From Ischnura elegans (taxonomy: Eukaryota > Arthropoda > Insecta > Odonata > Coenagrionidae), in contig NC_060257.1 in NCBI RefSeq assembly GCF_921293095.1, positions 59,246,968-59,310,967 of the forward strand: DNA of 64,000 nucleotides, read 5' to 3'. The position numbers and the translations under genes were made by a program. The notes under the pieces were generated by a model. That model did no database searches and had not been told where the DNA came from. It saw nothing but the letters and a program-made list of their open reading frames with translations. Position 1 is the stretch's first letter; every line of letters begins with the position of its first letter. Below are positions 8,581-18,450 of this stretch, piece by piece.

Positions 8581-8859
8581 ACTTATATGATTTTCAGTAG
8601 TAATTGAGAAAGTGATTGTTGTTTGTTTTTGAAAAAAGTTTTGATTTGAAAAGTGACAATAAATTGTTTTGATGGAAAAAGTGACTTAGGCAATACTTCC
8701 CTCTTAAAATCAAGAATTTTCATTATCTCGAGCTTCATAAATTTCTATTAACTCTGAACCATGGCACGAGAACACAAAATTTTCACGAAGGCCGAGCTCT
8801 CTAAATTATAGTTACTAAACTGGTGAATAACGATAACCGCGTAATATATGTGCCCTCTC
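8581..8859. other. AT-rich spacer
   Basis: No gene or repeat supported, except a 45-bp stretch (around 8645-8690) that recurs at about 23955-24000, showing rearrangement between the cassettes. Confidence 0.5.
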
Positions 8860-8895
8860 GAAAGTTCTGGAATATCCAGCAACGTTCCATATATG
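8860..8895 (+). promoter_or_regulatory. Heat-shock element upstream of small ORF A
   Basis: GAAAGTTCTGGAA at 8860-8872 is a perfect three-unit heat-shock element (GAAnnTTCnnGAA). A TATA-like CATATATGAGG follows at about 8888, and the Kozak-type start of the small ORF lies at 8970. Confidence 0.6.
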
Positions 8896-8969
8896 AGGCC
8901 TTGGTTTTAAGAGAAGTGTTCATTTGGCTTGTGTGAAGTGGTGCCTGTGCAACTTACGCCTTAGCCACC

Positions 8970-9287
8970 ATGCTGCGAAGTAGCTGGATACGTGTGGACG
9001 GACCTTATCCAGCAATTGGGATAAACTCATGGCTCTGGGACCTCCAAGTGGCCGGCGAGTTGATGGAGGTCCATCTACACCAAACCCCCGACATAGAAGA
9101 GGTGTGGGGTAATATCCGCTTCGTGACCGCGGAGGCCGCCAATGCTGCACTGTTATTTAATACATTGAGGGATACGGTGTCACCTAACCTGCACCTACGG
9201 CCCTGCGGAGAAGGGGAAGTCAGAAGGAAGATATTCGGAGTCCAGTTTGAAGCGCTGGACCCTCAGCAGCTACAACCCGCCTTTTAA
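8970..9287 (+). CDS. Small single-exon protein, family member A
   Basis: A 105-residue ORF with a near-ideal start context (GCCACCATGC). It opens MLRSSWIRVDGPYPAIGINS, then LWDLQVAGELMEVHLHQ, VWGNIRF with EAANAALLFNTL, and a tail LHLRPC, VRRKIFGVQFEALD. The layout (a strand ending VDG, a helix with WL.DL, a strand VWG..R., a helix E.A..AL..NT, then LRPC..EVRR) is shared with the ORF at 12366 and, more distantly, that at 15993. The strand-helix-strand pattern suggests an RRM-like or ferredoxin-like fold; this is inference. It follows a heat-shock-element promoter. I cannot assign a function; a viral or TE accessory gene is likely from the context. Confidence 0.6.
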   Translation: MLRSSWIRVDGPYPAIGINSWLWDLQVAGELMEVHLHQTPDIEEVWGNIRFVTAEAANAALLFNTLRDTVSPNLHLRPCGEGEVRRKIFGVQFEALDPQQLQPAF

Positions 9288-10074
9288 CTACTTCCGGCGT
9301 GGACAGTTTCAGAAGTGCTGGTACGTCCTACCCCCCAGTAAATTCTTTTTTTTTCTTTTTAATCGTTGATCTATGTTTCACGTGGGACCCGTGGAATAAG
9401 GAGCTTCCTTGTGCGTGTGTGTGTGTGCGTGTGTTTAACGACAGTGAATAATGCCCTGAATGATTCATTTTAATAATTCACTTTTCTCTAATCTATATTT
9501 CCCCATTTCGCAATTTTCTGACGCACTAGAGTAATACAGATTTTTTTACGATAACCATTATCGTCTCGAAGATTTTCGTAAAAATATAGCAGAAAATAAC
9601 AATGCATTAATTATAATCGCTTCTCGATAGGGATAATTAGACTCGCTACTGAGCATTGAATACACAACTTTCCCCCATTATGAATTAAAACATTGGCGTT
9701 GCGGAATCAAACATCTTTTAGGTATGGCTCAAACTCGACCGTACAAAACGTGCTCCATGACAAGTTCGCGCAGTCGCCATGTTGATTTTCCCCCCATCTA
9801 GCCTCTATCCCGTCAGCCCCCTCCTCGGCTCACCCCACACCGCTCTCCTCTTTCCCTCCGTCTTTGCCCCTACCAGGGGAGAGCAGAAAGAGCCCGGCAT
9901 CGAAAGGACAGTCACCAGTCATCCCACAGTCATGGACACGCCTAGAGGTTTCTTCCGGATGCCCGGGAGAGAGGTGGGGTGTGAGGATCGTCCCATCGTA
10001 GGGGTTCGCGATCGTACTCGCCTCAGCCACCCCATAGCCGTCGGTACACACGTCCGTCCTACGAACCGTCCATC
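9288..10074. other. Spacer with a GT-rich microsatellite
   Basis: Contains a (GT)n-like run at about 9413-9434. Pyrimidine-rich DNA with overlapping chance frames on both strands follows from 9780. No gene is supported. Confidence 0.5.
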
Positions 10075-10801
10075 ATGCCGGAGATTGAAGAGGAGGAACA
10101 AGCCACGTGTGAGCCCTCGCTGCCGCTGACTCGAAAACCTCAACACCTAGGGATACTTGAATGTGGTTATAAAGTGAATTACAATGATACAAAACGAGTG
10201 ACAATCGGCATTGACTTAAAAAACAAGTGCAACCGCCTTCATAGCGCTGAGCAAAGTTAGACGATGCTCTGTCGTGTTGGACTATTTGGGCAGGTGTGAG
10301 TTAATGAAAAGTGAGAAACTGATAAATTCATATTTTCATAATGATACGGTGCCGCATAGTATTCCAATAGGGAATTGTGTTTTAAAATTTAAATGCATAT
10401 ACGGCACAAAATCCAACATCTTGGAGGACCAGAAAGACAATAATGAACTAACTAGTGTTTACTTGGCGAAATCCTCTTGGGATGGACTGTTGGCCTATGC
10501 TGATTGCGTTAGAATACGATGGGAGGAACGGAGCGCTTGGTCTTCGTTCACTCTAAGACTTGTAAGTGAATACGTTGATGCTGTTTTCAGTTCATATCAC
10601 AGTGAGAGCGATAGCAAGCACGAGAGATCTTTTTGTGAATACGCTGACATTGTGAAAATCAACGTGTCAGAGATTGGAAATCCACCAAATTCCTTAAACG
10701 CTGAAGCCCTTTCAAGGGAAATTCGTGCAATCTTATCAACTCTCGAAGGAAATTATTTCATCACTGATTATGTCGCTGTGTGCTCCTCAGGCTCTCATTA
10801 A
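10075..10801 (+). pseudogene. Unrecognised ~240-residue protein, one frameshift
   Basis: A frame from ATG 10075 (MPEIEEEEQATCEPSLPLTR) runs to a stop at 10258, but its meaningful part appears to switch frame at the A6 run near 10220. There the second frame takes over and continues to a TAA at 10799. The second part has SVYLAKSSWDGLLAYADCVR, WEERSAWSSFTLRL, then an acidic middle and a hydrophobic C terminus. The first half carries a strand-like KRVTIGIDLK. Both halves contain I/V-L-T/A-x-x-x-W-type elements that might be repeated strands. I do not recognise a family. Composition and length argue for a real former gene, probably of the same mobile or viral origin as its neighbours. Confidence 0.5.
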
Positions 10802-11570
10802 TGAATGGAAAATGTGATACATACATTTATTTTATTTTTCTTTCATCATATTCGTGAACCTTTTAAATAAAATGATCGAATGTACCATGTCTTTCTTTCC
10901 ACTATACTATTTAGAAAAACCCCGCATGCAACCTCTGGTAATAAATATTTAAAAGCTCTGTTGGCAGAACTCTGCTTTTCCGTGTTTTGTTTATCTTCCA
11001 TCATACCCAACCCCCATCCATCCCTGGAAAATTTCCCGTACTCCTCCACCGGGAAAATAACGACAGTCTGCCTAATAGCACCTGGAAAGGCGTGAGGGCT
11101 TCCCGTCCCGCAAAACTAGGGCGACAAGGAGTCTGGACCCCTGAGAGGTGACATACCAACGAATGCGTAAGGTCCGGGCGGTGCCTGAAAAGAGCGGTAA
11201 GTTACAGGGGAGGACAGCAAATTCCTCCCAGCCAACCCCCGGCTCCAAAACCACTTAAAACACCCTCTCGGTTCCATAGAACAAGGGGAGGCGGGGGGCC
11301 CTCGGACATCCCACTTTGTCCCCTAGCACAGGTGAGGTATCCTTCCCCCTAGGTTATGGCGACAACCAGTCTCAACCCCTCCCCCTTCTCCTCACCCCTA
11401 CTCGGGTTGAAGTCCCAACGACGTTAGGGCCTCCTAGTCTCCCCCCACTCCTTCCCCCACCCCACGACGTAGCGGTCAATGACCTTCCCCCTCCCCCTTG
11501 TACCGAAGTCCCATTGACGTAGCGGTCAATGACCTCCCTCCACCCCCTCACGTTCCAAAGGCCCAGGGAT
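10802..11570. other. Non-coding spacer; pyrimidine-rich, with a 50-bp tandem pair
   Basis: GACGTAGCGGTCAATGACCT recurs 50 bp apart (about 11466 and 11516), and a related GACGTTAGGG lies just upstream, so this is a short degenerate tandem array. The rest is C-rich DNA with chance frames. Confidence 0.5.
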
Positions 11571-11589
11571 ACTACTGGCGTGCGATTCG

Positions 11590-12230
11590 TGTGACTTTAA
11601 CTACTTCCAGACCACCAGCTCGTTTTACGAGAAGGAAGACGCTGCTTTGCAATTTCTGCAAAGTCACGGGGTTATTCCCTCTTCTATTACGTGCCCCCGG
11701 TGTGCTGCTCCCTGCCATTTTCACCAAAAAAAAACATTTTTGGCGTTGTTTTCTTACGCGGAAATCCACAAAAAAAGGAAAAGGAACCCCTGCGGTTTCT
11801 TAGTATGCGCGTTTAAAGGTACCTTTTTACGTGGTGTTCATCTACCTGCGTGGAAAGTGATCTTATTTGCCAATCACTGGCTTAGCAAACATTGGGACCA
11901 CGGTACCATTCAAGAGTGTTTGGGCTTTTCCTCCAAGTCATCGGTTGACTGGAGGTCCTTTTGTAGCGAGGTTACAGACCATTGGCTCCATGACCAACAA
12001 CCTATTGGCGGCCAAGGAATAATTGTGGAAGTCGACGAAACCTTAATTGTGCGTCGAAAACACGATAAAGGACGTCTTTTACAGCAAATTTGGCTTTTCG
12101 GGGGGATTGAGCGTGTGTAAAAACAATTCATTCTTCCGTTAACTGGAGACTTACGCCGGTACCGGAAGCGGACAGCGCGGCTCTTGCCTACGCCACGACC
12201 TACACCATCGGCCCCCGAGAAGAGGGAAAT
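11590..12230 (+). pseudogene. Merlin-type (IS1595/ISXO2-like) transposase relic
   Basis: The frame 11647-12117 holds a CxxC pair (SSITCPRCAAP), then FKGTFLRGVHLPAWKV, LGFSSKSSVDWRSFCSEVT and IIVEVDETLIVRRKHDKGR followed by a WLFGGIER motif. The V-E-[IV]-D-E and W.FGG.ER motifs are signatures of the ISXO2-like DDE domain of Merlin transposons, including the first catalytic Asp. The frame meets an in-frame TAA right after IERV (12118-12120), and the same frame continues past it with KQFILPLTGDL, which is expected next in the family; after about 40 more codons the similarity fades. The second and third catalytic residues are not found. An N-terminal frameshift near 11720 is also likely. Confidence 0.7.
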
Positions 12231-12365
12231 GCTCAGATTCCCCTGTAAAAGGGACACAGTAATCGAAAGGCAGCGGAGGGGCGGCCGTGTACTGTCCCTA
12301 TATTTACCTTTTTTCTTTCTCTCCTTCTCCTACATAGCAAACCGACGATCCTTTTTTGGCCTGAA
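12231..12365 (+). promoter_or_regulatory. Probable promoter region of small ORF B
   Basis: A TATATTTA-type box (around 12299) lies about 65 bp upstream of the ATG at 12366, followed by a pyrimidine-rich leader. No heat-shock element is seen here. Confidence 0.3.
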
Positions 12366-12674
12366 ATGCTTCGGTGCAGCTGGCTTCCGGTGGATGGGGT
12401 AGCCACGGACAGGGAAGTGGAGGTGTGGCTGGAAGACCTCGAGATAACGGGGCCAATCATAGAGATCCACCTTCACAGGGACCCCAACACTGGGAGTGTA
12501 TGGGGGTATCTGCGGTTGGCAGACATGGAGGCAGCGATGGTGGCGCTGCTATACAATACTATAGAGGACGAGGACGGCCTCAACCTCCGACTGCGGCCCT
12601 GCAGCCCAGAAGTACGGCGGAGGGTTTTTGTGGTGCAAACCAATGCGCTGGGCAAGCAGAAGGAACCCCCATAA
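12366..12674 (+). CDS. Small single-exon protein, family member B
   Basis: A 102-residue ORF: MLRCSWLPVDGVATDREVEV, then WLEDLEITGPIIEIHLH, VWGYLRLADMEAAMVALLYN and LRLRPCSPEVRRRVFVVQ. It aligns end to end with the ORF at 8970 (M-L-R-x-S-W, VDG, WL.DL, E.HLH, VWG..R, A..ALL.NT, LRPC..EVRR..F.VQ..AL). A polyadenylation signal AATAAA follows at about 12727. The conserved residues sit throughout while many others differ, which is the pattern of a selected protein family rather than a recent duplicate. Function unknown. Confidence 0.6.
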   Translation: MLRCSWLPVDGVATDREVEVWLEDLEITGPIIEIHLHRDPNTGSVWGYLRLADMEAAMVALLYNTIEDEDGLNLRLRPCSPEVRRRVFVVQTNALGKQKEPP

Positions 12675-13599
12675 TTTTAGAGTGTTTTTTTTGACATAAT
12701 TGTTGTATTAAAAAAAATATGTATGTAATAAAACCAAAGTGAGAGAGAGAAAAAAAAGAGAAATACCGACGAAAGGAGAGATATCGTGCAGCGAGACGTA
12801 GGGGCGGAAATGTGAGCTGTCTCATAGAGAGATTGCTCAATTTAGGAAAAGGGGGGAGTATTGTATTGGTCGCAAATATATTGAGAAAGGAGGGCAGGAT
12901 ATATTTGCGGCCAATTGAGAAAAGGAGGACAGGGGTCAAGACGGGGCGTGGGAAGGAATGGCTGGGGGGCAGGAAAGCGAACAAAAGATCATCAATAGAA
13001 ATCGGTAGGCAAGCTATTACTAGGAGAAAACGGAACTTTGTCACCATTTCAGTAACAACGGGCGCTCTCGTTCTAAATTAAAACGGAGATAGGAGGGGTG
13101 ATGCCTTACGGGATTCAAAATACAGATATATAAACTATGGAATTGGCACAAGACAGTGTGGTACTGGGTGAATTGTTGTGGGGTCGTGAAGTGCCGCCTC
13201 CGTTCCGGACCTGCTGCCAGCTGTCCCGTAGAGGCGCCATCTCCGTGAGTTCCGTACTCTCCGACGTGAAGCTTGCCGACCCAGTGGAAAGCCCGCGCCC
13301 TTCAGGCCACGACCAAACTGCCGGATTCCACCTTCGAACTCCTCAGAAGGGAGGGACAGGTACGCCAGCAGTCGCGCAGCCGTCACAGAGAACAGCAGAC
13401 CACTCCCGCCGGTCCGAGAGCCGAACGCGAACTCGATATCTCTCCTCCGAAGGTAGTGTCATTTCGTCTCTCTCTATCTTCAGAGAATGAATCCCTGCAT
13501 TTCTTATTACGACTTCTGGCACCCAGAGGCAAGAACCCACAGGGCAATATTAGAGTTCGACTCCCTGCACTAAAGAAGGGGGCGAGCACTACAACTGGA
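12675..13599. other. Spacer between small ORF B and the SGNH fragment
   Basis: Contains GA-rich repeats (12738-12790), an 89-codon basic frame at 12812-13081 without recognisable features, and a TATATAAA at 13127-13134. The frames from 13137 to 13600 look like decayed LINE ORF1 sequence or chance. Confidence 0.35.
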
Positions 13600-13935
13600 T
13601 AAAGTTTATCATCAAATCTACTAAGCCTGAGGGATATTTTTTGTCACGGGATGGACTACACCTTCCTCATCAAGGTGTGAAAACGCTCTTAGGTAATGTT
13701 ATCCATTCCTCTGATCTTCGAGTTGCACGTTTTTCTCCTTTGACAAAGCAGGCTGGTGCAAAGAAAGCATGCTCTCCTCCCTTGCCCACCCAGCCTCAAT
13801 GGACATTGGTGTCATATCGTAGGAAAAATTTTCCTGGAAAAATCAAATACCCTAAAAATGCTTTGCATTCATCAAAATGTAATGATATTACTTTATCTAA
13901 CCGTTGGTTGCTGCTAGATCATAGCTTTTTTTAAA
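13600..13935 (+). pseudogene. SGNH-hydrolase C-terminal fragment (LINE ORF1-like)
   Basis: The frame carries LSRDGLHLPHQGVKTLLGNV, the DGLHL block that closes the active site of SGNH esterases found in ORF1 proteins of CR1/L2-type LINEs, followed by a basic tail and a stop near 13933. A second copy of the same block is at 17310-17400. Confidence 0.55.
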
Positions 13936-14242
13936 TACAATATTTTTTCTGCTTTTTACTGTTATTACCCCCCAAAGAAACTTCTCAAACGTCACTAGTC
14001 CAATGCATCACAAAGAAATTCTAAGTCATCTATCAAATCGAAGACCTGTGTCAAACAATTAATTCCTTCCATCATCTCCCACCATCTTCTCTTTGTCAAA
14101 ACACGACAAGCCACAAATATTTTCACACACATAATATAGCCCTGGCTGTGAAGTAAAATTTCAACGTTATACTGACTTGTTAAAACATTTGCGAGGTTAC
14201 CATTCTGAAAGTGTTAGTGAGGAATAACATAATTTTAAAGAT
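13936..14242. other. AT-rich spacer
   Basis: No feature supported. Confidence 0.5.
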
Positions 14243-14640
14243 ATGTCTGTATTTCAGCAGTGGAAAAGTGATGTCTGTAGGGAAACAAACATTTCTATAG
14301 TTAAGCATTCAGGAGTTGTTTCCCATGCTAATAGTACAGTGCAGTATTTTGTTTGTAAATTTAATAATAATCCCAAAAAAGATGTAATTTCAAATATGAA
14401 GAGCACGAAAAGGAAATTTGAGAGAATGCCTAACACAGACTGCATGGCCAGAATGATTGCGAAACAGCATTCGGAAGATTTGAGCATTAATGTGAAGTAC
14501 TTTAACAGTCATAATCATGACCTAGGTATCAAGAATGTTAAGTACGATGGTAGGGACAAATTTACTTAACTAAAAATCAAAGCTTTGCTGGAACAGAGTG
14601 TCTCTGCTCATGACATTCAGGAATAATTTTAACCCGTTGA
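14243..14640 (+). pseudogene. MULE-type transposase N-terminal (FAR1/FLYWCH-like) fragment
   Basis: An open frame 14243-14569 reads YFVCKFNNNPKK, KSTKRKFERMPNTDCMARMI and INVKYFNSHNHDLG. This C...CxA.M....C.....H.H pattern is typical of the WRKY/FAR1-like zinc-binding domain preceding MULE transposases in arthropods. The frame stops at 14567, but related sequence continues to about 14640. A decayed second copy is at 19525-19740. The MULE catalytic core is separated at 17520-17850. Confidence 0.55.
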
Positions 14641-14839
14641 TCTTGACGTGGTTATTTCATACCAAGTTCTCATGGAGGTTAAAGCAAGGCATGGAGAATC
14701 GCCCTCGGGAAGGAGACTTAGAAAAAATATAAGGTAAGTTAACGTCCGCTATTCTTTGTTATTTATTGTAATCGTCGTTTCAGCGTGACTTGAACTTCAT
14801 ACATTATGTACATATTGTCATTATATGTATTATTTACGT

Positions 14840-15171
14840 ATTTTACAGAGAGATGTATCCTGCTTGTGATTTTGATTCGGACTCTTGACTTTGAAGATCA
14901 GCCACCGTGGGTAAAAAAGGCCAGGTTGACCCGATCTAACCACAGCGTAGTTACGTCCACCCCGAAGAAGATGGAACAGCCCCCAACCCCTCCTCAAGCT
15001 TTAAATCACAGTTTTCCCGACTCCTTTTGGTCACCACGAAGATTGGAAGTTAATTCTGAAGTGGAACCTCTTGAAACAAGTGGTGAGTGTCAAATTGTGT
15101 ATGAGAAATTAGTGAACATTCCAAACGTCCCGGTGGAGTGTGAAAAAGCTCCTGATGGTGATGACTTTTAA
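14840..15171 (+). pseudogene. Unrecognised ORF with Pro/Ser-rich tail
   Basis: Following an acceptor-like TTTTACAG, an ATG at 14854 opens a short frame (MYPACDFDSDS) that stops. A one-base shift leads into a frame open to 15168 with DFEDQPPWVKKARLTRSN, TPKKMEQPPTPPQ and an acidic C terminus. It may be a LINE ORF1 or a TE accessory protein. No family recognised. Confidence 0.3.
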
Positions 15172-15239
15172 CTGGAGTGCGGAAACTAGACGTGGGGTCA
15201 TTATTCACAAGAGTCCCAATTATTGACACCCTGGCTTTG

Positions 15240-15535
15240 CTGGGAAGAATATTGGACCGGATGACAGTGGAACTCTTCCGCCACGTTCTATTTCCTACGG
15301 GACTTCTACGACCAAACAGATGGGGTGGCTATGGGTTCGCCTCTATCGCCTGCCATTGCCAACTTCTTCATGGACGACTTCGAAGAGCACGCCCGCTACT
15401 CGGCTCCACTGCGCCCTAAGTGCTTCTTCAGGTATGTCGACGATACATTCATCATTTGGCCCCACGGAATGGATACTCTGCACTCATTCGTTGAGCACCC
15501 ATGCCCAAGTGACCCCCCTACTACTGAATAATATT
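15240..15535 (+). pseudogene. Penelope-like reverse transcriptase fragment
   Basis: The frame reads FLRDFYDQTDGVAMGSPLSP, then AIANFFMDDFEE and FFRYVDDTFIIWPHG. TDGVAMGSPLSP and RYVDDTF are motifs 4 and 5 (catalytic palm, YVDD) of Penelope-like element RTs. Only about 95 residues of the palm remain; no GIY-YIG endonuclease is visible. It ends at a stop near 15529. Confidence 0.7.
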
Positions 15536-15992
15536 CTAAATGAACGCTCATTAGCTGCGGCCCCTGGACTCCCCACTGTCCCCGTACTTGGACCTGCCCG
15601 CACCGCCCCGACGCCCTCGAGATCCCCGGGTCTCCAGGATCCTGTTCGGGTCTCCAGAGAGGCCTGCACTGACCGACCCGGCCCCAGCCCCGCGGGAGCA
15701 GTAGCCGTGCCGCAGTCCCTCGCCCGCCCTTACTGGCGGGCCCATTAAACAATTTCACTAACCCTTGTACGAAGGTTCAATCAACAAACCCTCCGGGTGT
15801 TTTAAACTTTACTCTGAACGTCTTTCCTTCCACGATGCTTACCCGATCCCGTGTACCGGGGTGGGTCTCCCTACCACCTCCGGAGGGCGCTGAACCTGCG
15901 ACAACTCTTTTTGGTGGTTTGCTATGATCAGTACTCATTCCTCTTTTGCTTTTCTATCTCCATTTATAGTTCTAAACCTCAAAGCTATATAA
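15536..15992. other. GC-rich to AT-rich spacer upstream of small ORF C
   Basis: Overlapping open frames on both strands at 15540-15760 reflect GC richness rather than genes. A CTATATA box lies just before the ATG at 15993, too close to serve as its TATA. An acceptor-like pyrimidine tract runs 15935-15965. Confidence 0.4.
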
Positions 15993-16291
15993 TGCCCGTG
16001 CCCCAGGCGACAGAACGAAGGTGGAGGTCGGCGGAGCAGTGGGGGGAGTACTGGGTGGTGGTTGACGGGTTACCCTGGGAGGCCGACCCGTACCAGTGGA
16101 GGGAGGACCTGGAGTACGCTGCCCGCCCCCTAGAACACCGGGAGTGGGGTAATGAAACCGGCCCCATCCTTCTGGCTGCGCTTTCAACACGGGAGGAAAC
16201 GGAGGCAGTCCTCTTCAGGAGGATACCGGTGGCGGGGGCACCAGACATGATCGCCCAACTGTGCCATCCCCTAGATGTGAGGGGGATCTGA
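15993..16291 (+). CDS. Small single-exon protein, family member C
   Basis: A 99-residue ORF opening at ATG 15993 (MPVPQATERRWRSAEQWGEY), then WVVVDGLPWEADPYQWREDL, GPILLAALSTREETEAVLF and a tail with LCHPLDVRGI. It shares the VDG......W..DL frame and the strand-helix ordering with members A and B but is the most diverged. Its last third is matched by the truncated copy at 4850-4978. The weak strand-helix-strand pattern is RRM-like. Function unknown. Confidence 0.5.
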
Positions 16292-16555
16292 ACATTGTGT
16301 GGGGGGAGTTGCGAGAGACAAATTAAAAAAACTTACTGGATAATAGGGTCTGTAGGGATTTTAGAAATTGTGATGTGTAATTTAGGAATTTAAGGAATAA
16401 TAATTGTGATGTGTAATTTGGGGATTTTTGGGAATTGGAATTCCTGTTTCTGTTTTCAGTTTTGCATTTTCTGGTATTCTATTTTTTTATTTGGCGAAAT
16501 TCTTGGTTCGGTTCTTTAGTACTCATCTAAACACTAAATCATTTCATTTTCTTTT

Positions 16556-17500
16556 TTGTGTTCAATTTTCTGTAAATCATTAATGGCTCCTGGGTTACTT
16601 GCCATCGGTGACTCCCAACTCAAGCATGCTCTTAAGTATGCCCACCTCTTCCCTCATTATGACATTTCGGTCATATCCGTCTCTGGAATGAGAGCGGAAG
16701 AGGTGGATGACTCCATGGTATTGGCAACATTATTTTAATGTTGTTGTCATTCACCTTGGTACTAACAATTTGATACGTGGAAAACTTGCATGAGACCTTT
16801 GTTCGTATTACATTGTGTATCCAGCATGAACTCATTGATATCAATAAAATTTTGCTTATTCAGGCAACACGCCAGATGAGACAGTAATCAACCTTGAGGT
16901 TTTTAATCAACGAAATTAAAAAAAAATGAATCCTGAAATTAACATTTACATTTCCTCTGTACTCAGGAGAGGTCAAAATGGATTTTTCCAGCTGCCACTC
17001 TCGGAAAATTTCCTTGGCGAATAAGGAAGTGGGAAAAAATAATCGGCTTTATGAAGAGTTGGCTAGAAGATATGTATTTTCATCTAGGTATGCTATTTCT
17101 AGGATCAGATACTCGTTAAATTCTAATTCGTTTTTCTCTGCTTCAGATGCTGGGCAACTATTATAAATAACTGGATAAAGTCGTTTCATCAAATGTACTA
17201 ACCCTGAGGGAGAAAGAGTTGAATAAAAGATACGTATTTTTATCTAGGAATGCTAATTATAGGATCAGATAGTCTTTGAATTCTTATTCGTTTTTCTTTG
17301 CTGTATCCTGAGGGTGATTTCTTGTCACGGGATGGACTACATCTTTCCCAACTAGGTGTGAAAACGTTCTTAGGTAATGTTATTCATTCATGTAATCTTT
17401 TGAGTTGCACGTTTTTCTCTTTTGACAAAGCAGGCTGGTGCAAATAGAGCACGCTCTCCTTCCTTGCCCACCGAGCCTCTCAATTCTAATACTAGTGTTG
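16556..17500 (+). pseudogene. SGNH-hydrolase ORF1 relic
   Basis: LLAIGDSQLKHALKYAHLF (block I, GDS) at about 16585, VVVIHLGTNNLIRG (block with G-N) at about 16740 and LSRDGLHLSQLGVKTFLGNV (block V, D-x-x-H) at about 17325 are the SGNH catalytic blocks in the right order. Multiple stops and frameshifts separate them, and a 60-bp stretch is duplicated (17070-17160 and 17225-17310). This is a decayed LINE ORF1 esterase. Confidence 0.6.
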
Positions 17501-18450
17501 AAAAGGGTTGGATATCCTGTTGCACATTTTATTATAAAAGCAAAGGATGAGGAAACACTAGTTTGCCTGTTACGTGCAGTTTAAGACAAATGTCCCAACT
17601 TAGTGATCAATGCAGTCATGAGTGACGGAGATGAAGTTTTGGGCAATGCCATAAGAGAAGTGTTTGGGGATGACAGCAAGCATTTGTTATGTTCTTGGCA
17701 TGCAAAGAGAAACAGGAAAAAGACCCTGAATAGAACACTTGGATGGATTAATAAATGAGGTCAATGAAATGTTAGACACCACGATTGAGGAAAGAAATGC
17801 CCAGCACTTCAACGCAATGCTAGAGGCTTTCTTGTCTCGTTTCAGTGACTCAGCTGAACCTTTTATCTGTTAATTTAGGGAAAATTATCTCAGCAGGAAT
17901 TTTCCCCATGCCAATACAGGCACAAACATGTTTGTGGAGTTTCCACAATAAATTGAAAACTCACTACCTCGACAGAAAGGTGAATCGTAGGTTGGATGAT
18001 CTAATCACAGTGCTTCTCCGAATAAAAAGTCTATTCATCTTTCTTTGCTATACGAAAGGACAATGGGAGTTCCTCCTTTGGGTATTGGTGGTTCATTGAA
18101 GGAACTCCATGTTAGAGGTTTGCAAATACCAGATGAAGATGTGGTGAAGAACAATGACACATCATGGAGGGTGAAATCACAGGCAAATTCAGCCGTTACA
18201 TACACAATCACACGTTACAGTGAAAATTGTTCCTTTCTCATTCTTGCTTCATAAAATGTGAGTTGTCTTGCGACCTCTGTTGTCATCTATACTGTTGATC
18301 GACATACATTATGCAAGCACATCCACAAGGTTCACTCTTCTAAAATCCGTCCTGCCCCATCTGCTAGTCAGAGTCCCATCCTCCATTGTTCAGAGGAGCT
18401 AATTATAATCAACTCTACCTCTCTCATAAATAAAAAAGTAAAGAAGATGA
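17500..18450 (+). pseudogene. MULE transposase core and SWIM-tail relic
   Basis: Frames across 17530-17720 give FIIKSKDEETLVCLLRAV, then NAVMSDGDEVLGNAIREVFG and KHLLCSWHAKRNRKKTL. The SDGD and LCxWHxxRN motifs identify the MULE DDE domain. Further on, SWRVKSQANSAVTYTI and LCKHIHKVH (18310-18330) match the SWIM zinc-binding tail. Several frameshifts and stops are present. It belongs with the fragment at 14243. Confidence 0.65.

Noticed and set aside
12580-13047. 155-codon minus-strand ORF
   Set aside because: Hydrophobic low-complexity frame overlapping small ORF B in antisense; no motif.
15320-15758. Several long overlapping ORFs on both strands
   Set aside because: GC-rich DNA gives open frames in many registers; only the frame with the YVDD motifs is meaningful.
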